Positions 1 through 8,890 of a stretch of 64,000 nucleotides of DNA are shown piece after piece. Location of the stretch: the NCBI RefSeq assembly GCF_052115445.1, contig NZ_JBFRGR010000019.1:62001-126000 (forward strand), written 5' to 3'. Numbering within the stretch: position 1 is the stretch's first letter; each line of letters starts with the position of its first letter. The stretch is from Paenibacillus_E sp052115445 (GTDB lineage: Bacteria > Bacillota > Bacilli > Paenibacillales > NBRC-103111). The notes beneath the pieces are model-generated. The model was not told the origin of the DNA, ran no database searches, and worked only from the letters and a program-made list of their open reading frames with translations. The translations under genes and the position numbers were made by a program.

Positions 1-483
1 TCCTTTCTTCACTTTTTTCCAAAGCAAAGGACTGATTTTGTAACCAACAAGTCGATCCAAAATCCGACGTGCTTGCTGAGCATTCACCAAATCTTGATTA
101 ATCTTGCGAGGCGTTTTAAACGCATCCTTGACAGCTTCTTTCGTAATCTCATTAAACACAACACGACAAAGTTCATCTGGACCCACGTCGAGATAATGGG
201 CTAAATGCCAAGCAATCGCTTCACCTTCGCGATCCGGATCCGCCGCTAGATATATTTTTTTCACTTTTTTGCTTGCGTCTTTGAGTTCTTTAAGGATAGA
301 ACCCTTTCCACGAATCGTTATGTATTTAGGCTCAAAGTTACGATCGACTTCTACGCCAATTTGGCTTTTCGGAAGGTCGCGAATATGACCCATCGATGCT
401 TTTACGATGAACTTACTGCCTAGATATTTGCCGATGGTTTTGGCTTTTGCTGGTGACTCTACAATGACTAACGAATCTGCCAT
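1..483 (-). CDS. topA: DNA topoisomerase I, N-terminal part (runs off the window)
   Basis: Type IA topoisomerase that relaxes negative supercoils. The 161 visible codons hold the start of the Toprim domain: the opening MADSLVIVESPAKAKTI with its catalytic Glu, then the acidic AADPDREGEAIAWHL metal motif near residue 105. The start at 483 follows a strong GGGGAGGAAGG site. The rest of the gene, with the active-site Tyr and zinc fingers, lies left of the window. It follows dprA by about 70 bases, the usual Bacillales order, and probably shares its transcript. Confidence 0.96.
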   Translation of the reverse strand, partial: MADSLVIVESPAKAKTIGKYLGSKFIVKASMGHIRDLPKSQIGVEVDRNFEPKYITIRGKGSILKELKDASKKVKKIYLAADPDREGEAIAWHLAHYLDVGPDELCRVVFNEITKEAVKDAFKTPRKINQDLVNAQQARRILDRLVGYKISPLLWKKVKKG

Positions 484-553
484 GGTTCGTCCTTCCTCCC
501 CTCTTGGTTTCAAGGTAAGTTTACTTGGCGAGAAGCAAAACTTCGTGATTAGC

Positions 554-1645
554 CTATGCTCGAATGTATGTTGAACCCGGAAGCTGTTTAATCGCCTTTT
601 TCAATACCAAAGATAACAGAACTCCATGCAAATGTCCAAACGTAAATTGCGTCTCTTCTAATAGAGTGTCTATTGAGACCGGATCATCTGACAGTTTTCG
701 GACAATTTCGACCTCATCTTCAGTGAAAATAAAAGTCGTTTTTTGCTGTAGAGCAACATTTATTTCATCTATATTTACAATGTGTTTATACTCTTCGACA
801 ATTTCTTCCACACAGGTGACTAATTTCGCACCATCCTTCAAAAGCTTGTGAACACCGCTGCTTTGTCGTGAGTTAATTGGACCCGGAACCGCGAAAACAT
901 CACGTGAAGCATCCAATGCACATTCAACTGTGATCAATGATCCACTATCTTCTGCTGCCTCTACAACCGTAACACCCAAAGATAATCCAGCGATAATTCG
1001 ATTCCTCTGCGGAAACATGCCTGGCCTCATCCCCGTACCTATTGGGTATTCCGAAATAATCACACCTTCCTGCTCAATGTTGCGGAATAACAGAGCATTC
1101 TCTCGTGGATAGATCGCATTGATCGCACAACCAAGCACAGCCACCGTCTTCGCTTTTCCTTGCAGCGCTCCAATATGCGCCTTACTATCTATTCCTCTTG
1201 CTAACCCGCTTACAATCCCAAATCCTGCTCTCGAAAGTGAAGCTGCCCACTCCTCAGCAATTTTCTTCCCATATAGCGTTGGTGTTCGGGTACCCACAAT
1301 ACCAAGCAGGCGACCATGTAAGATTGAAGGATCACCTTTCACATATAAGACCCATGGTGGCTGAGCAATTTCTTGCAGGATTGACGGATAATCCTCATCG
1401 AATCGTGTCATGATCCGTATGGCTTGACTTTTATATTGGTGTATCTTTTGTTCAACAAATGCAGGGGTTAATCGTGTCGCAATGGTTTCTGCTATTGTCC
1501 TCCGGATTCCACTCGAGGCGATCTCACTTGCTGTCAGCCCGATTAAAACACTTAATTCAGGGAAACGGCTTAAGAGTTGGTAAATCGTTTTCCACCCTAT
1601 CCCCTCAAGCTCGTGCAAGCCAATTAAACAGTTGCGATTATCCAT
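554..1645 (-). CDS. dprA: DNA processing protein DprA (Smf)
   Basis: DprA loads RecA on incoming single-stranded DNA during natural transformation. The 363-residue protein has an N-terminal helix-hairpin-helix-like stretch (LHELEGIGW), a Rossmann-like core with GIVGTR near residue 115, SGLARGID near 146 and QRNRIIAG, and a C-terminal winged-helix-like domain. The frame is open upstream to 1816, but that extension would overlap sucD and its terminator. The ATG at 1645 has a GGAAGGAG site, so it is the chosen start. The gene sits between sucD and topA, as in Bacillus. Confidence 0.95.
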   Translation of the reverse strand: MDNRNCLIGLHELEGIGWKTIYQLLSRFPELSVLIGLTASEIASSGIRRTIAETIATRLTPAFVEQKIHQYKSQAIRIMTRFDEDYPSILQEIAQPPWVLYVKGDPSILHGRLLGIVGTRTPTLYGKKIAEEWAASLSRAGFGIVSGLARGIDSKAHIGALQGKAKTVAVLGCAINAIYPRENALLFRNIEQEGVIISEYPIGTGMRPGMFPQRNRIIAGLSLGVTVVEAAEDSGSLITVECALDASRDVFAVPGPINSRQSSGVHKLLKDGAKLVTCVEEIVEEYKHIVNIDEINVALQQKTTFIFTEDEVEIVRKLSDDPVSIDTLLEETQFTFGHLHGVLLSLVLKKAIKQLPGSTYIRA

Positions 1646-1691
1646 TAGTATATACACTCCTTCCGTGAATGACAAATCTATGCATCTTGCT

Positions 1692-1738
1692 GAAAATAAA
1701 AAAACCTCCCAATTCCCAATTAAGGGAAATGGAAGGTT
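1692..1738 (-). terminator. Intrinsic terminator of sucCD
   Basis: Read on the minus strand, AACCTTCC pairs with GGGAGGTT through a longer imperfect stem closed by a short AT loop, followed by a T-rich run. It lies just after the sucD stop and separates sucCD from dprA. Confidence 0.85.
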
Positions 1739-1760
1739 GCTTACCTTCGTGAAACGAAGC

Positions 1761-2693
1761 TTATTTTTTTGTGATAACTTTATCAAGCATACCTTTTTCT
1801 TCAAGTACGCTAACAAGTGTTGAACCCATTTCGGATGGTGTAGCCGCTACGCGAATACCACATCTTTCCATAGTTGCAACTTTCTCTGCTGCCGTACCTT
1901 TACCACCGGAAATGATGGCACCAGCGTGGCCCATACGTTTTCCTGGAGGTGCTGTTTTACCGCCGATGAAGCCAACGACAGGTTTCGTCATGTTTGCCGC
2001 AACCCACTCCGCTGCTTCTTCTTCAGCCGTTCCGCCGATTTCACCGATCATGATTACAGCGTACGTATCTGGATCTTCGTTAAAACGTTTAAGGATGTCG
2101 ATGAACTCGGATCCTTTAACAGGGTCTCCACCGATACCAACTGCGGAAGATTGTCCAATTCCGCGAGTAGTCAACTGGTGAACTGCCTCATAAGTCAATG
2201 TTCCAGAACGAGAAACAACACCTACGTGTCCTGGTGTATGAATGTATCCTGGCATGATACCGATCTTGCACTCACCTGGTGTAATAACACCTGGGCAGTT
2301 CGGTCCGATAAGAACAGTATTCTTGCCTTCTAGGTAACGCTTAACACGTACCATGTCAAGAACAGGAATACCTTCCGTGATACAGATAACCAATTCAAGC
2401 TCAGCTTCAATCGCTTCGATGATGGATTCTGCAGCAAATGCAGGAGGTACATAGATAACAGATGCTGTTGCACCTGTTACTTTTTTCGCTTCAACAACAG
2501 TGTTGAAAACTGGCAACTTAACAAGCTCACCATTTTCCAACGTGATATCTACTGTAGTGCCGCCTTTACCAGGAGTTACGCCACCCACCATTTGCGTGCC
2601 GTAGTCCAGACCGCCTTTGGTATGAAACAAACCCGTAGCGCCGGTAATCCCTTGAGTAATGACTTTTGTATGTTTATTGACCAAAATACTCAT
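1761..2693 (-). CDS. sucD: Succinyl-CoA ligase (ADP-forming) subunit alpha
   Basis: Alpha subunit of the TCA-cycle enzyme that converts succinyl-CoA to succinate with nucleotide phosphorylation. At 310 residues it has the family's normal length. The CoA-binding loop GITGATG is at residues 15-21, and the phosphohistidine loop GHAGAI places the catalytic His at residue 256. It lies 49 bases after sucC in one operon that ends at the terminator near 1,700. Confidence 0.98.
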   Translation of the reverse strand: MSILVNKHTKVITQGITGATGLFHTKGGLDYGTQMVGGVTPGKGGTTVDITLENGELVKLPVFNTVVEAKKVTGATASVIYVPPAFAAESIIEAIEAELELVICITEGIPVLDMVRVKRYLEGKNTVLIGPNCPGVITPGECKIGIMPGYIHTPGHVGVVSRSGTLTYEAVHQLTTRGIGQSSAVGIGGDPVKGSEFIDILKRFNEDPDTYAVIMIGEIGGTAEEEAAEWVAANMTKPVVGFIGGKTAPPGKRMGHAGAIISGGKGTAAEKVATMERCGIRVAATPSEMGSTLVSVLEEKGMLDKVITKK

Positions 2694-2742
2694 GATCGAT
2701 TGTTCACATCCCTTATCTATTTTTCAAACCGTTCAGGTTTGA

Positions 2743-3903
2743 TTATTTGACTAGTGCAACGATTTTTTGTGCGCCATCCGCCATGGAATCAGCAGCAACA
2801 ATGTTCAAGCCGGATTCGTTAAGTAGCTTTTTACCAAGCTCCACGTTAGTTCCTTCAAGACGAACTACGAGTGGACGCGAAAGTCCTAGCTCTCTTGCAG
2901 CAGCTACAACACCTTCAGCGATAACGTCACAACGCATGATACCACCGAAAATGTTAACGAAAATCCCTTTAACTTGCTCATCAGAAAGGATGATTTTGAA
3001 AGCTTCAGTAACTTTCTCTTTCGTAGCACCGCCCCCTACGTCTAGGAAGTTAGCAGGGTCTCCGCCGTAGTGCTTGATAATGTCCATAGTGGCCATAGCA
3101 AGTCCTGCACCGTTAACCATACAACCGATGTTACCATCAAGCGCGATGTAGCTCAGGTCATATTTGGAAGCTTGGATTTCTTTCGCATCTTCTTCTTCAA
3201 GGTCACGAAGTTCAACGATGTCTTTGTGACGGAAAAGAGCGTTAGAATCAAAGTTTAATTTCGCATCAAGTGCCATAACGTCGCCAGAACCAGTTACAAC
3301 CAAAGGGTTGATTTCAGCAATGGAAGCGTCTTTCTCAACGAATGCTTTGTAAAGAGCAAGCATGAACTTAACTGCTTTGTTTACAAGCTCATTCGGGATG
3401 TTGATTGCATAAGCAAGTCTACGTGCTTGGAAAGATTGAAGACCGATTGCTGGGTCAACCACTTCTTTGAAAATTTTCTCAGGAGAGTGCTCAGCTACTT
3501 CTTCAATTTCCGTACCGCCTTCTTCGGAAGCCATCAAAACGACACTGCCCGTTGCACGGTCAACAACAACACCTACGTAATATTCTTTCTTAATGTCACA
3601 GCCCTCTTCGATCAAAAGGCGTTTAACTTCTTTTCCTTCTGGACCTGTTTGGTGAGTGACAAGCACTTTACCTAGAATTTCGCTAGCATATGTACGAACT
3701 TCATCGAGGCTTTTGGCTACCTTAACGCCGCCTGCTTTACCGCGACCGCCGGCATGAATTTGTGCCTTAACAACGACAACGGATGTTCCAAGTTCTTTTG
3801 CTGCTTCAACTGCCTCATCAACAGTAAATGCAACCTTTCCGTTAGGAACGCTGACTCCGTACTGTCTCAGGACTTCTTTGCCTTGATACTCATGGATATT
3901 CAT
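2743..3903 (-). CDS. sucC: Succinyl-CoA ligase (ADP-forming) subunit beta
   Basis: Beta subunit carrying the ATP-grasp fold that binds nucleotide and succinate. The 386-residue protein opens with MNIHEYQGKEVLRQYGV, has the glycine-rich KAQIHAGGRGKAGGV ATP-grasp segment near residue 46, and ends with the FNIFGGIMRCD-like segment (here VNIFGGIMRC) of the succinate-binding side. AGGAGG precedes the ATG. The 291-base gap upstream contains a TACAAT at 4038-4043 on the minus strand that could be a -10 box, but without a convincing -35. Confidence 0.98.
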   Translation of the reverse strand: MNIHEYQGKEVLRQYGVSVPNGKVAFTVDEAVEAAKELGTSVVVVKAQIHAGGRGKAGGVKVAKSLDEVRTYASEILGKVLVTHQTGPEGKEVKRLLIEEGCDIKKEYYVGVVVDRATGSVVLMASEEGGTEIEEVAEHSPEKIFKEVVDPAIGLQSFQARRLAYAINIPNELVNKAVKFMLALYKAFVEKDASIAEINPLVVTGSGDVMALDAKLNFDSNALFRHKDIVELRDLEEEDAKEIQASKYDLSYIALDGNIGCMVNGAGLAMATMDIIKHYGGDPANFLDVGGGATKEKVTEAFKIILSDEQVKGIFVNIFGGIMRCDVIAEGVVAAARELGLSRPLVVRLEGTNVELGKKLLNESGLNIVAADSMADGAQKIVALVK

Positions 3904-4140
3904 TTCCTAAATCCTCCTATCAGTATGGACTTTCTATACGTGCTATACAGGGAAAAGTGTAATTTCCAATTGACGTTGTGCACGAGAAACTATCTTGCTA
4001 CCGGAATTAGTATCACACTTCTTCGCAAGCCCTAACCATTGTATCACATTATTTTCGACAGTTTCTTTATTTTTTTCGTGAATCCATTCAAATTTATCTT
4101 TCACACTGAAAAAATTTAACTATCACGCCACAAATAATGA

Positions 4141-4179
4141 CAAATAAAAAACGTATTTCTCATCTTCTGAAAAATACGT
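4141..4179 (-). terminator. Intrinsic terminator after the zinc-ribbon gene
   Basis: On the minus strand ACGTATTT pairs with AAATACGT around a short loop and is followed by a T-rich run. It lies immediately downstream of the 85-residue gene at 4195-4452. Confidence 0.75.
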
Positions 4180-4194
4180 CATGTTTCAACTTGA

Positions 4195-4452
4195 TTAATA
4201 GAACGATGTTGGTGTTGTATTTACCCGTGGTTCACGCTCTGCTTGCTTAATAAAACGCATTTCATTTGCTGAAAAGTTGCAGATTAAGCACTGAATCGTT
4301 GGCTCAGGCTCAGGAATGACGCCAGGATCATGGAATTCGGTAATATTCCCGGAAAGTGCATCCTTTAGAAAAGACTGCGAATAACTCGTGATTACATTAA
4401 ATTTAATGCGATTTGAACGGCAATTGGGACAAAAATATGGTTTCTCCTGCAT
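4195..4452 (-). CDS. Small zinc-ribbon protein of unknown function
   Basis: An 85-residue protein with a CPNC pair near residue 8 and a CLIC pair near residue 55. This is the layout of a zinc ribbon with a long insert between the knuckles. No catalytic motif or membrane segment is visible. The start has a GATGAGGTGAT site. The gene has its own terminator, lies divergent from comM and sits upstream of sucC, so it appears to be a monocistronic unit. I do not recognise a named family. Confidence 0.65.
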   Translation of the reverse strand: MQEKPYFCPNCRSNRIKFNVITSYSQSFLKDALSGNITEFHDPGVIPEPEPTIQCLICNFSANEMRFIKQAEREPRVNTTPTSFY

Positions 4453-4520
4453 ATCATCACCTCATCTTCCAGTATGTGCATGTCGCACATTTTTAAAACG
4501 TGAAAGTGACTCGACAATAT

Positions 4521-4550
4521 TTGCGTAATTTTACCAATTGCGATTATAAT
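4521..4550 (+). promoter_or_regulatory. Putative sigma-A promoter of comM
   Basis: TTGCGT, then 18 bases, then a perfect TATAAT -10. It lies about 100 bases upstream of the comM start. The -35 matches the consensus at only three positions. Confidence 0.4.
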
Positions 4551-4646
4551 AAAAGAAATTAATCGGATCAATGAGGAAGCACCTTTTATCCAATTCGAAA
4601 CTCAGTTCTTGTGACTGTGAATTCCGTGGAGAAGAAGGTGTTTTTT

Positions 4647-6218
4647 ATGTATGGCAAAGTGATGAGTGCTTGTTTACAAGGAATTGAGGGTCGAACGATT
4701 GAAGTTGAGGTGGATATTTCGAGCGGCTTACCTCAGATTAACCTAGTTGGACTTCCTGACTCAGCGATTCGTGAGTCCGTAGAACGCGTACGTTCATCGA
4801 TCAAAAATTGTGGCTTCACCTTCCCTATGGACCGAATTACGGTAAATCTCGCTCCAGCTGACTTGCGCAAGGAGGGCTCGTCTTTCGATCTTGCGATTGC
4901 TGTTGGTATTCTCATTACGACAGGCCAAGTGCATGTTGAAGGCTTCGCTTCCACCTTATTTCTAGGAGAACTAGCGCTAGATGGTTCTCTACGTCCAATT
5001 CCTGGTGTCCTATCTATGGTCCATGCTGCCAAGAAAACAGGGATTAAGCGAGTTTGTCTATCAACTGCGAACGCGCAAGAAGCCGCTTTAATCGAAGGTG
5101 TTGAGGTTTGTGTCATTACGAATCTATCCGATTTCAAGAAATGGAACACACGTTCTCACACCGAATTAATTTACCAAACTTTTGAGCGTGAATCAGACGA
5201 ACACTCTATCTCCGGCAATAGTTCCCTTGGTTATGTTGAAGATTATGCCGACGTTAATGGACAGCATCAGGTAAAGCGCGCCATGATGATCGCTGCCGCA
5301 GGCATGCACAATTTACTCCTCCTTGGTCCTCCAGGAACTGGGAAAACGATGCTTATCAAGCGTTTGCCTTCTATACTTCCACCTTTAACAGACCGAGAAG
5401 CACTCGAAGTTACGAAAATTTATAGCGCTTCTGGCAAGCTAACAGACCGTTCAACACTGATGCGTGCAAGATCGTTCCGCGCCCCACACCACTCCATCTC
5501 AGCTGCCGGTCTCGTCGGTGGTGGAACTATCCCCAAACCCGGCGAAGTGAGTTTATCTCATCGTGGTATTCTCTTCTTAGACGAGCTTCCGGAATTTACA
5601 CGAAATGCCCTTGAGGTACTCAGGCAGCCCCTTGAAGATCGCTACGTCATGATTGCCAGAGCAAGAGCTGTGTACACATTCCCCTCGCATTTTATATTAG
5701 CCGCAGCTATGAACCCATGCCCGTGTGGCTATTATGGTGCTGAAACAGAAGCTAATGCTTGCATTTGCAGTCCCGCTAAAATCGTCCAATATCGCTCCAA
5801 AATTTCAGGTCCGCTTCTTGATCGAATTGATCTCCATGTTGAAGTTCCAAAACCCAGCTATGCCCAACTAAAAGATAATGCCTCTAATTTGTCGTCTAGT
5901 GAGATGCGAGCGAGAGTCATGCAGGCCCATTTGCGACAGCAGCAGCGTTATGCTGGAACAGATATTCAGCATAATAATGAGTTGAGCGGAAGATTAATGC
6001 GGGAAATTTGTCAATTAACTCCTGAGTGCGATCAGCTACTGCGGACTTCATTTGACGCATTAGGATTAAGTGCACGCGCGCATGATCGAATTTTACGGCT
6101 TGCCATCACGATTTCGGATCTAGACGGTTGTGATCGCATTCTCCCCGCTCATCTTGCAGAAGCCATTCAATATCGGAATTTAGATAAAAACCAACGCATC
6201 GATGAAATTGTTATCTAA
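4647..6218 (+). CDS. comM: ComM/YifB family Mg-chelatase-like AAA+ ATPase
   Basis: ComM-type proteins are hexameric helicases that drive branch migration during transformation in bacteria where they were studied. The 523-residue protein has the N-terminal ChlI-like domain, Walker A GPPGTGKT at residues 227-234, Walker B ILFLDELPEF, and a Cys-rich CPCGYYG...CIC segment before sensor motifs. The ATG at 4647 has GGAGAAGAAGGTG at proper spacing. An upstream GTG at 4611 is in frame but lacks a site. With dprA nearby, it gives the window two competence-type genes. Confidence 0.9.
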   Translation: MYGKVMSACLQGIEGRTIEVEVDISSGLPQINLVGLPDSAIRESVERVRSSIKNCGFTFPMDRITVNLAPADLRKEGSSFDLAIAVGILITTGQVHVEGFASTLFLGELALDGSLRPIPGVLSMVHAAKKTGIKRVCLSTANAQEAALIEGVEVCVITNLSDFKKWNTRSHTELIYQTFERESDEHSISGNSSLGYVEDYADVNGQHQVKRAMMIAAAGMHNLLLLGPPGTGKTMLIKRLPSILPPLTDREALEVTKIYSASGKLTDRSTLMRARSFRAPHHSISAAGLVGGGTIPKPGEVSLSHRGILFLDELPEFTRNALEVLRQPLEDRYVMIARARAVYTFPSHFILAAAMNPCPCGYYGAETEANACICSPAKIVQYRSKISGPLLDRIDLHVEVPKPSYAQLKDNASNLSSSEMRARVMQAHLRQQQRYAGTDIQHNNELSGRLMREICQLTPECDQLLRTSFDALGLSARAHDRILRLAITISDLDGCDRILPAHLAEAIQYRNLDKNQRIDEIVI

Positions 6219-6242
6219 GCTAAGGTATTTATATAGATACGT

Positions 6243-6297
6243 TGAATAAGAAAAGCCCTTTGACTTGTCATAAGGCTAAATGACTGTCAAAAGGCTT
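6243..6297 (-). terminator. Possible terminator at the end of yraN
   Basis: AAGCC.TTTGAC and GTCAAA.GGCTT form an imperfect long hairpin that spans the yraN stop. On the minus strand it is followed by TTTTCTTATT. It may also serve comM from the other side, though no T-run follows in that direction. Confidence 0.45.
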
Positions 6298-6664
6298 CTT
6301 GTATATGTATGATTTTCGGATCCGTGTTACTTTCTGACATTTCAACTGCAATAACATCGAATTGAATCGATTGCTCATATTTATGAAAGCGATGCATATA
6401 AAATTGTGCAATTTCACGAACCTTCGCCTGCTTGCGATAGTCCACCGATTCTTTGGCAGTACCGAATCGGTTAGACGGACGTCTTGTTCGCACTTCAATA
6501 AAAATGAGCTTATTCGACTTCTCTGCAATGATATCGATCTCGCCTGAACGACAGCGCCAATTCCTCTCAACAATCTGATACTCTTGCTCTAGAAGATAGT
6601 TGAACGCCAGTTCCTCACCTTGTTTTCCCAACATTTTGCGATCATCTTTATAAAATTTGTTCAT
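6287..6664 (-). CDS. yraN: YraN/UPF0102 family endonuclease-like protein
   Basis: A 125-residue member of the YraN family, which has a restriction-endonuclease-like fold of unclear role. It shows the family's GKQGEELAFNYL start, the RNWRCRSGEIDII segment and FIEVRTR, giving the E...D...ExK-like core. The ATG overlaps the stop of the upstream FlhB-like gene (ATGA), so the two are translationally coupled. It ends a ylqG-ylqH-yraN operon. Confidence 0.88.
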   Translation of the reverse strand: MNKFYKDDRKMLGKQGEELAFNYLLEQEYQIVERNWRCRSGEIDIIAEKSNKLIFIEVRTRRPSNRFGTAKESVDYRKQAKVREIAQFYMHRFHKYEQSIQFDVIAVEMSESNTDPKIIHIQEAF

Positions 6665-6981
6665 CCATCTAGGCCTCGCGAAGGTTTCATACGCTGGTCG
6701 GATCGGTAAATAAAACTTAGTACTTCAGCTACTAATTGATACAGCTCTGGCGGTATTTCTTGATCCAAATCAAGTTTGGATAGCACTTCAACTAACGATT
6801 TATCCTCTTGAATCGGAATACCGCTTTCCTTGGCCTTTTGCAAAATCGCTTCAGCCATATGCCCTTTCCCTTTGGCAATGAGGGTTGGGGCTTTCTGTGC
6901 CTCTGGTGAATAACGGAGCGCTACTGCCTTTTTGATCGGGGTAAGCTGTGATTCCTCGGGCGTTTTATTGGGAGGACTCAT
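6661..6981 (-). CDS. ylqH: FlhB C-terminal-domain-like protein (YlqH type)
   Basis: A 106-residue stand-alone version of the cytoplasmic domain of the flagellar export protein FlhB. The segment KKAVALRYSPEAQKAPTLIA aligns with the FlhB region after the cleavage site, but the NPTH autocleavage motif is absent. It overlaps ylqG by four bases and yraN by four bases. The same ylqG-ylqH pair occurs in Bacillus. Its role in flagellar or other export remains an inference. Confidence 0.85.
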   Translation of the reverse strand: MSPPNKTPEESQLTPIKKAVALRYSPEAQKAPTLIAKGKGHMAEAILQKAKESGIPIQEDKSLVEVLSKLDLDQEIPPELYQLVAEVLSFIYRSDQRMKPSRGLDG

Positions 6982-8825
6982 GCGCGAACATCAACCCCTT
7001 TATACGTTCTCGGGCGATAATGCTCACTTAAATCTACGCGACCATCCAAAGACCCTATTTTAGTTGCCTCTTCCTTACCTTCTTGAATGTCAGGAGGTTT
7101 AGGGTATGGCGAACATTTTAATGAAATAAACTGATAACCCACACTATTCATGGCGGTGGCAATCTCATCTTTGGATGACTCCATCAAACCAGCTAGTGCC
7201 GGATGATCATTGTGAATATTCAACGAGACAATTTTGTTCACGACTTGAACATCGAGTAGTGTGTTGCCCATTACCTTCATCTGAAGATCAAACAAAAGAC
7301 GACAGTTACTAGCATCTAGCTCGCCACGACTTCCTTTACGGGATTGAATATGAATAGCTGCTGTTTGTTGACCTGTGTTGTCCAGGAAGGGCACGAACAT
7401 AGTCATTTGCGTAAACATGGCATTCTTGTCATTCGTCAGCATAAGCTGCTGCCCCGTTATTTGACTGACCGCTTGCTGTGCCGCTTCTTTCAGTGGCGCA
7501 GGTGTATCGTCAGATGCAGTAAGTTGAAGTAATAGGCTTTTCAGGGTTTCTGTGGCTGGCTTCGCAGAATCCCCTTGCTGATCTGCGCCGTTGCTGCTAA
7601 AAAGCGAAAAGGTATTCTCTGTCGCTTGTTGGCGCACAGGCATAGGATTGCCGCGCTCGTCCAGCTTGGCGGCGACATGCGATTCATGCTCAATGCCAAC
7701 AGCTTTGAGCATTTTGCTGATCCAGTTGGTCTCTGGATCAGCATTGGGCGCCTCTCGAGGCGCACTAACCTGCGCCTCTTTAGGGGCAAGCCCGCCCTCC
7801 TGCTTCGCAGGCGGGGCTTCAGGCAAGGGCTTCGGCGAACCCGCTTGCAGCGGTTCGCCCTGCCGTACAGGCTCAGCGCTGCGCGCCTGAGCCATGTGCC
7901 CGTCGGCCGCTGGCTTCGCCGAAGCGGCCACTCCTGCCGCGCCAGCTGCTGGCGGCGCGGGAGGGGCTTCGCCCGCTGCTGGTGCGGCGGGCGGGGCTGC
8001 ACCTGCAGCGGCCGCCGTAGGCTCGCTGCCACGCGGCGCAGCCGCGGTAGTGCCACCAGCCTGCGGAGCAGCTGGTGCGGCGCCCGTGGCCTGCGATTGC
8101 GCAGCCGCAGGCTCGTCCGCGACGGAGGCTGGCGCAGCCGTCTCCGCAGGTCTTACAGCTGCGGCGGTAGCACGCAGCTCCTTGAGCAGCGACACAACCT
8201 GCTTGGCGGTATCCGCCGCAGGGTGTGTCGGGTCTTGCTCAAGCAGCGCGTTCGCCTGCTGCTCTAGCTTCTCTAACACCTGACCCGCCGGCGGGCCGGT
8301 CGTCACTTGCTTTAAAGCATCCACTGTCGCAGGTGTGAGCGGCAACCCCCTCTTCGAGGCTAATACAGCCGCTTGCAGCCACTCTTCCTTATTAACTCCC
8401 TGTGGCATCTCTCGCATCACATTCTCAAATGCCTTCACATTTTCCTTGGACACGGGAATGCCTTCTTGCTGTATCTGCTGCACCATTTGACGATTACCAG
8501 CCGAACCCTTTACCTCAAAAGCCTTCAAAAGTTCACCGAGCGAGTCATCCGCGATCTGCACGTCGGAGGCAACAAGCGGCTTCAAAATAATTTGACCGCC
8601 CTTAGATTCTGGCTGCACTTGCAGCATGGTAACATCCCCTTGCTTAAGAGGGGTTTCCAGCTTTGCACGAACTTGCGTGCCACCTATATTCACTAGCGCT
8701 TCTTGATCACTCAGGAGTTGAAGCACTACACCTTTGACAATTTGCCCTACCTTTAATTCGAGCGTCTTCGGATCAGCTGCCGTTAAATCCCCGACTAAGT
8801 TGCGAATTAATCCACTAATATTCAT
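6978..8825 (-). CDS. ylqG: YlqG-like protein with a FliK-type C-terminal domain
   Basis: A 615-residue protein with three parts: an ordered N-terminal region (about 1-190), a long Ala/Pro-rich linker (about 190-370) and a C-terminal domain resembling flagellar hook-length control proteins (TQMTMFVPFLDN... then LLFDLQMKVMGNTLLDV). The linker is GC-rich, low in complexity and unlike its neighbours. The start at 8825 is preferred because GAGGTGAG lies at proper spacing. The upstream GTG at 8834 lies inside that site. It is coupled to ylqH by a four-base overlap. Confidence 0.75.
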   Translation of the reverse strand: MNISGLIRNLVGDLTAADPKTLELKVGQIVKGVVLQLLSDQEALVNIGGTQVRAKLETPLKQGDVTMLQVQPESKGGQIILKPLVASDVQIADDSLGELLKAFEVKGSAGNRQMVQQIQQEGIPVSKENVKAFENVMREMPQGVNKEEWLQAAVLASKRGLPLTPATVDALKQVTTGPPAGQVLEKLEQQANALLEQDPTHPAADTAKQVVSLLKELRATAAAVRPAETAAPASVADEPAAAQSQATGAAPAAPQAGGTTAAAPRGSEPTAAAAGAAPPAAPAAGEAPPAPPAAGAAGVAASAKPAADGHMAQARSAEPVRQGEPLQAGSPKPLPEAPPAKQEGGLAPKEAQVSAPREAPNADPETNWISKMLKAVGIEHESHVAAKLDERGNPMPVRQQATENTFSLFSSNGADQQGDSAKPATETLKSLLLQLTASDDTPAPLKEAAQQAVSQITGQQLMLTNDKNAMFTQMTMFVPFLDNTGQQTAAIHIQSRKGSRGELDASNCRLLFDLQMKVMGNTLLDVQVVNKIVSLNIHNDHPALAGLMESSKDEIATAMNSVGYQFISLKCSPYPKPPDIQEGKEEATKIGSLDGRVDLSEHYRPRTYKGVDVRA

Positions 8826-8890
8826 ACAGCTCACCTCAAATCTGATTACACGTATGTATAATATCGGCGTCTGATGCCATTTTCGTTACA

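Noticed and set aside
7575..8267. Long plus-strand open frame, 230 codons, opposite ylqG
   Set aside because: It is rich in Arg/Ser/Cys, has no ribosome site and no family features, and exactly mirrors the GC-rich linker of a convincing gene.
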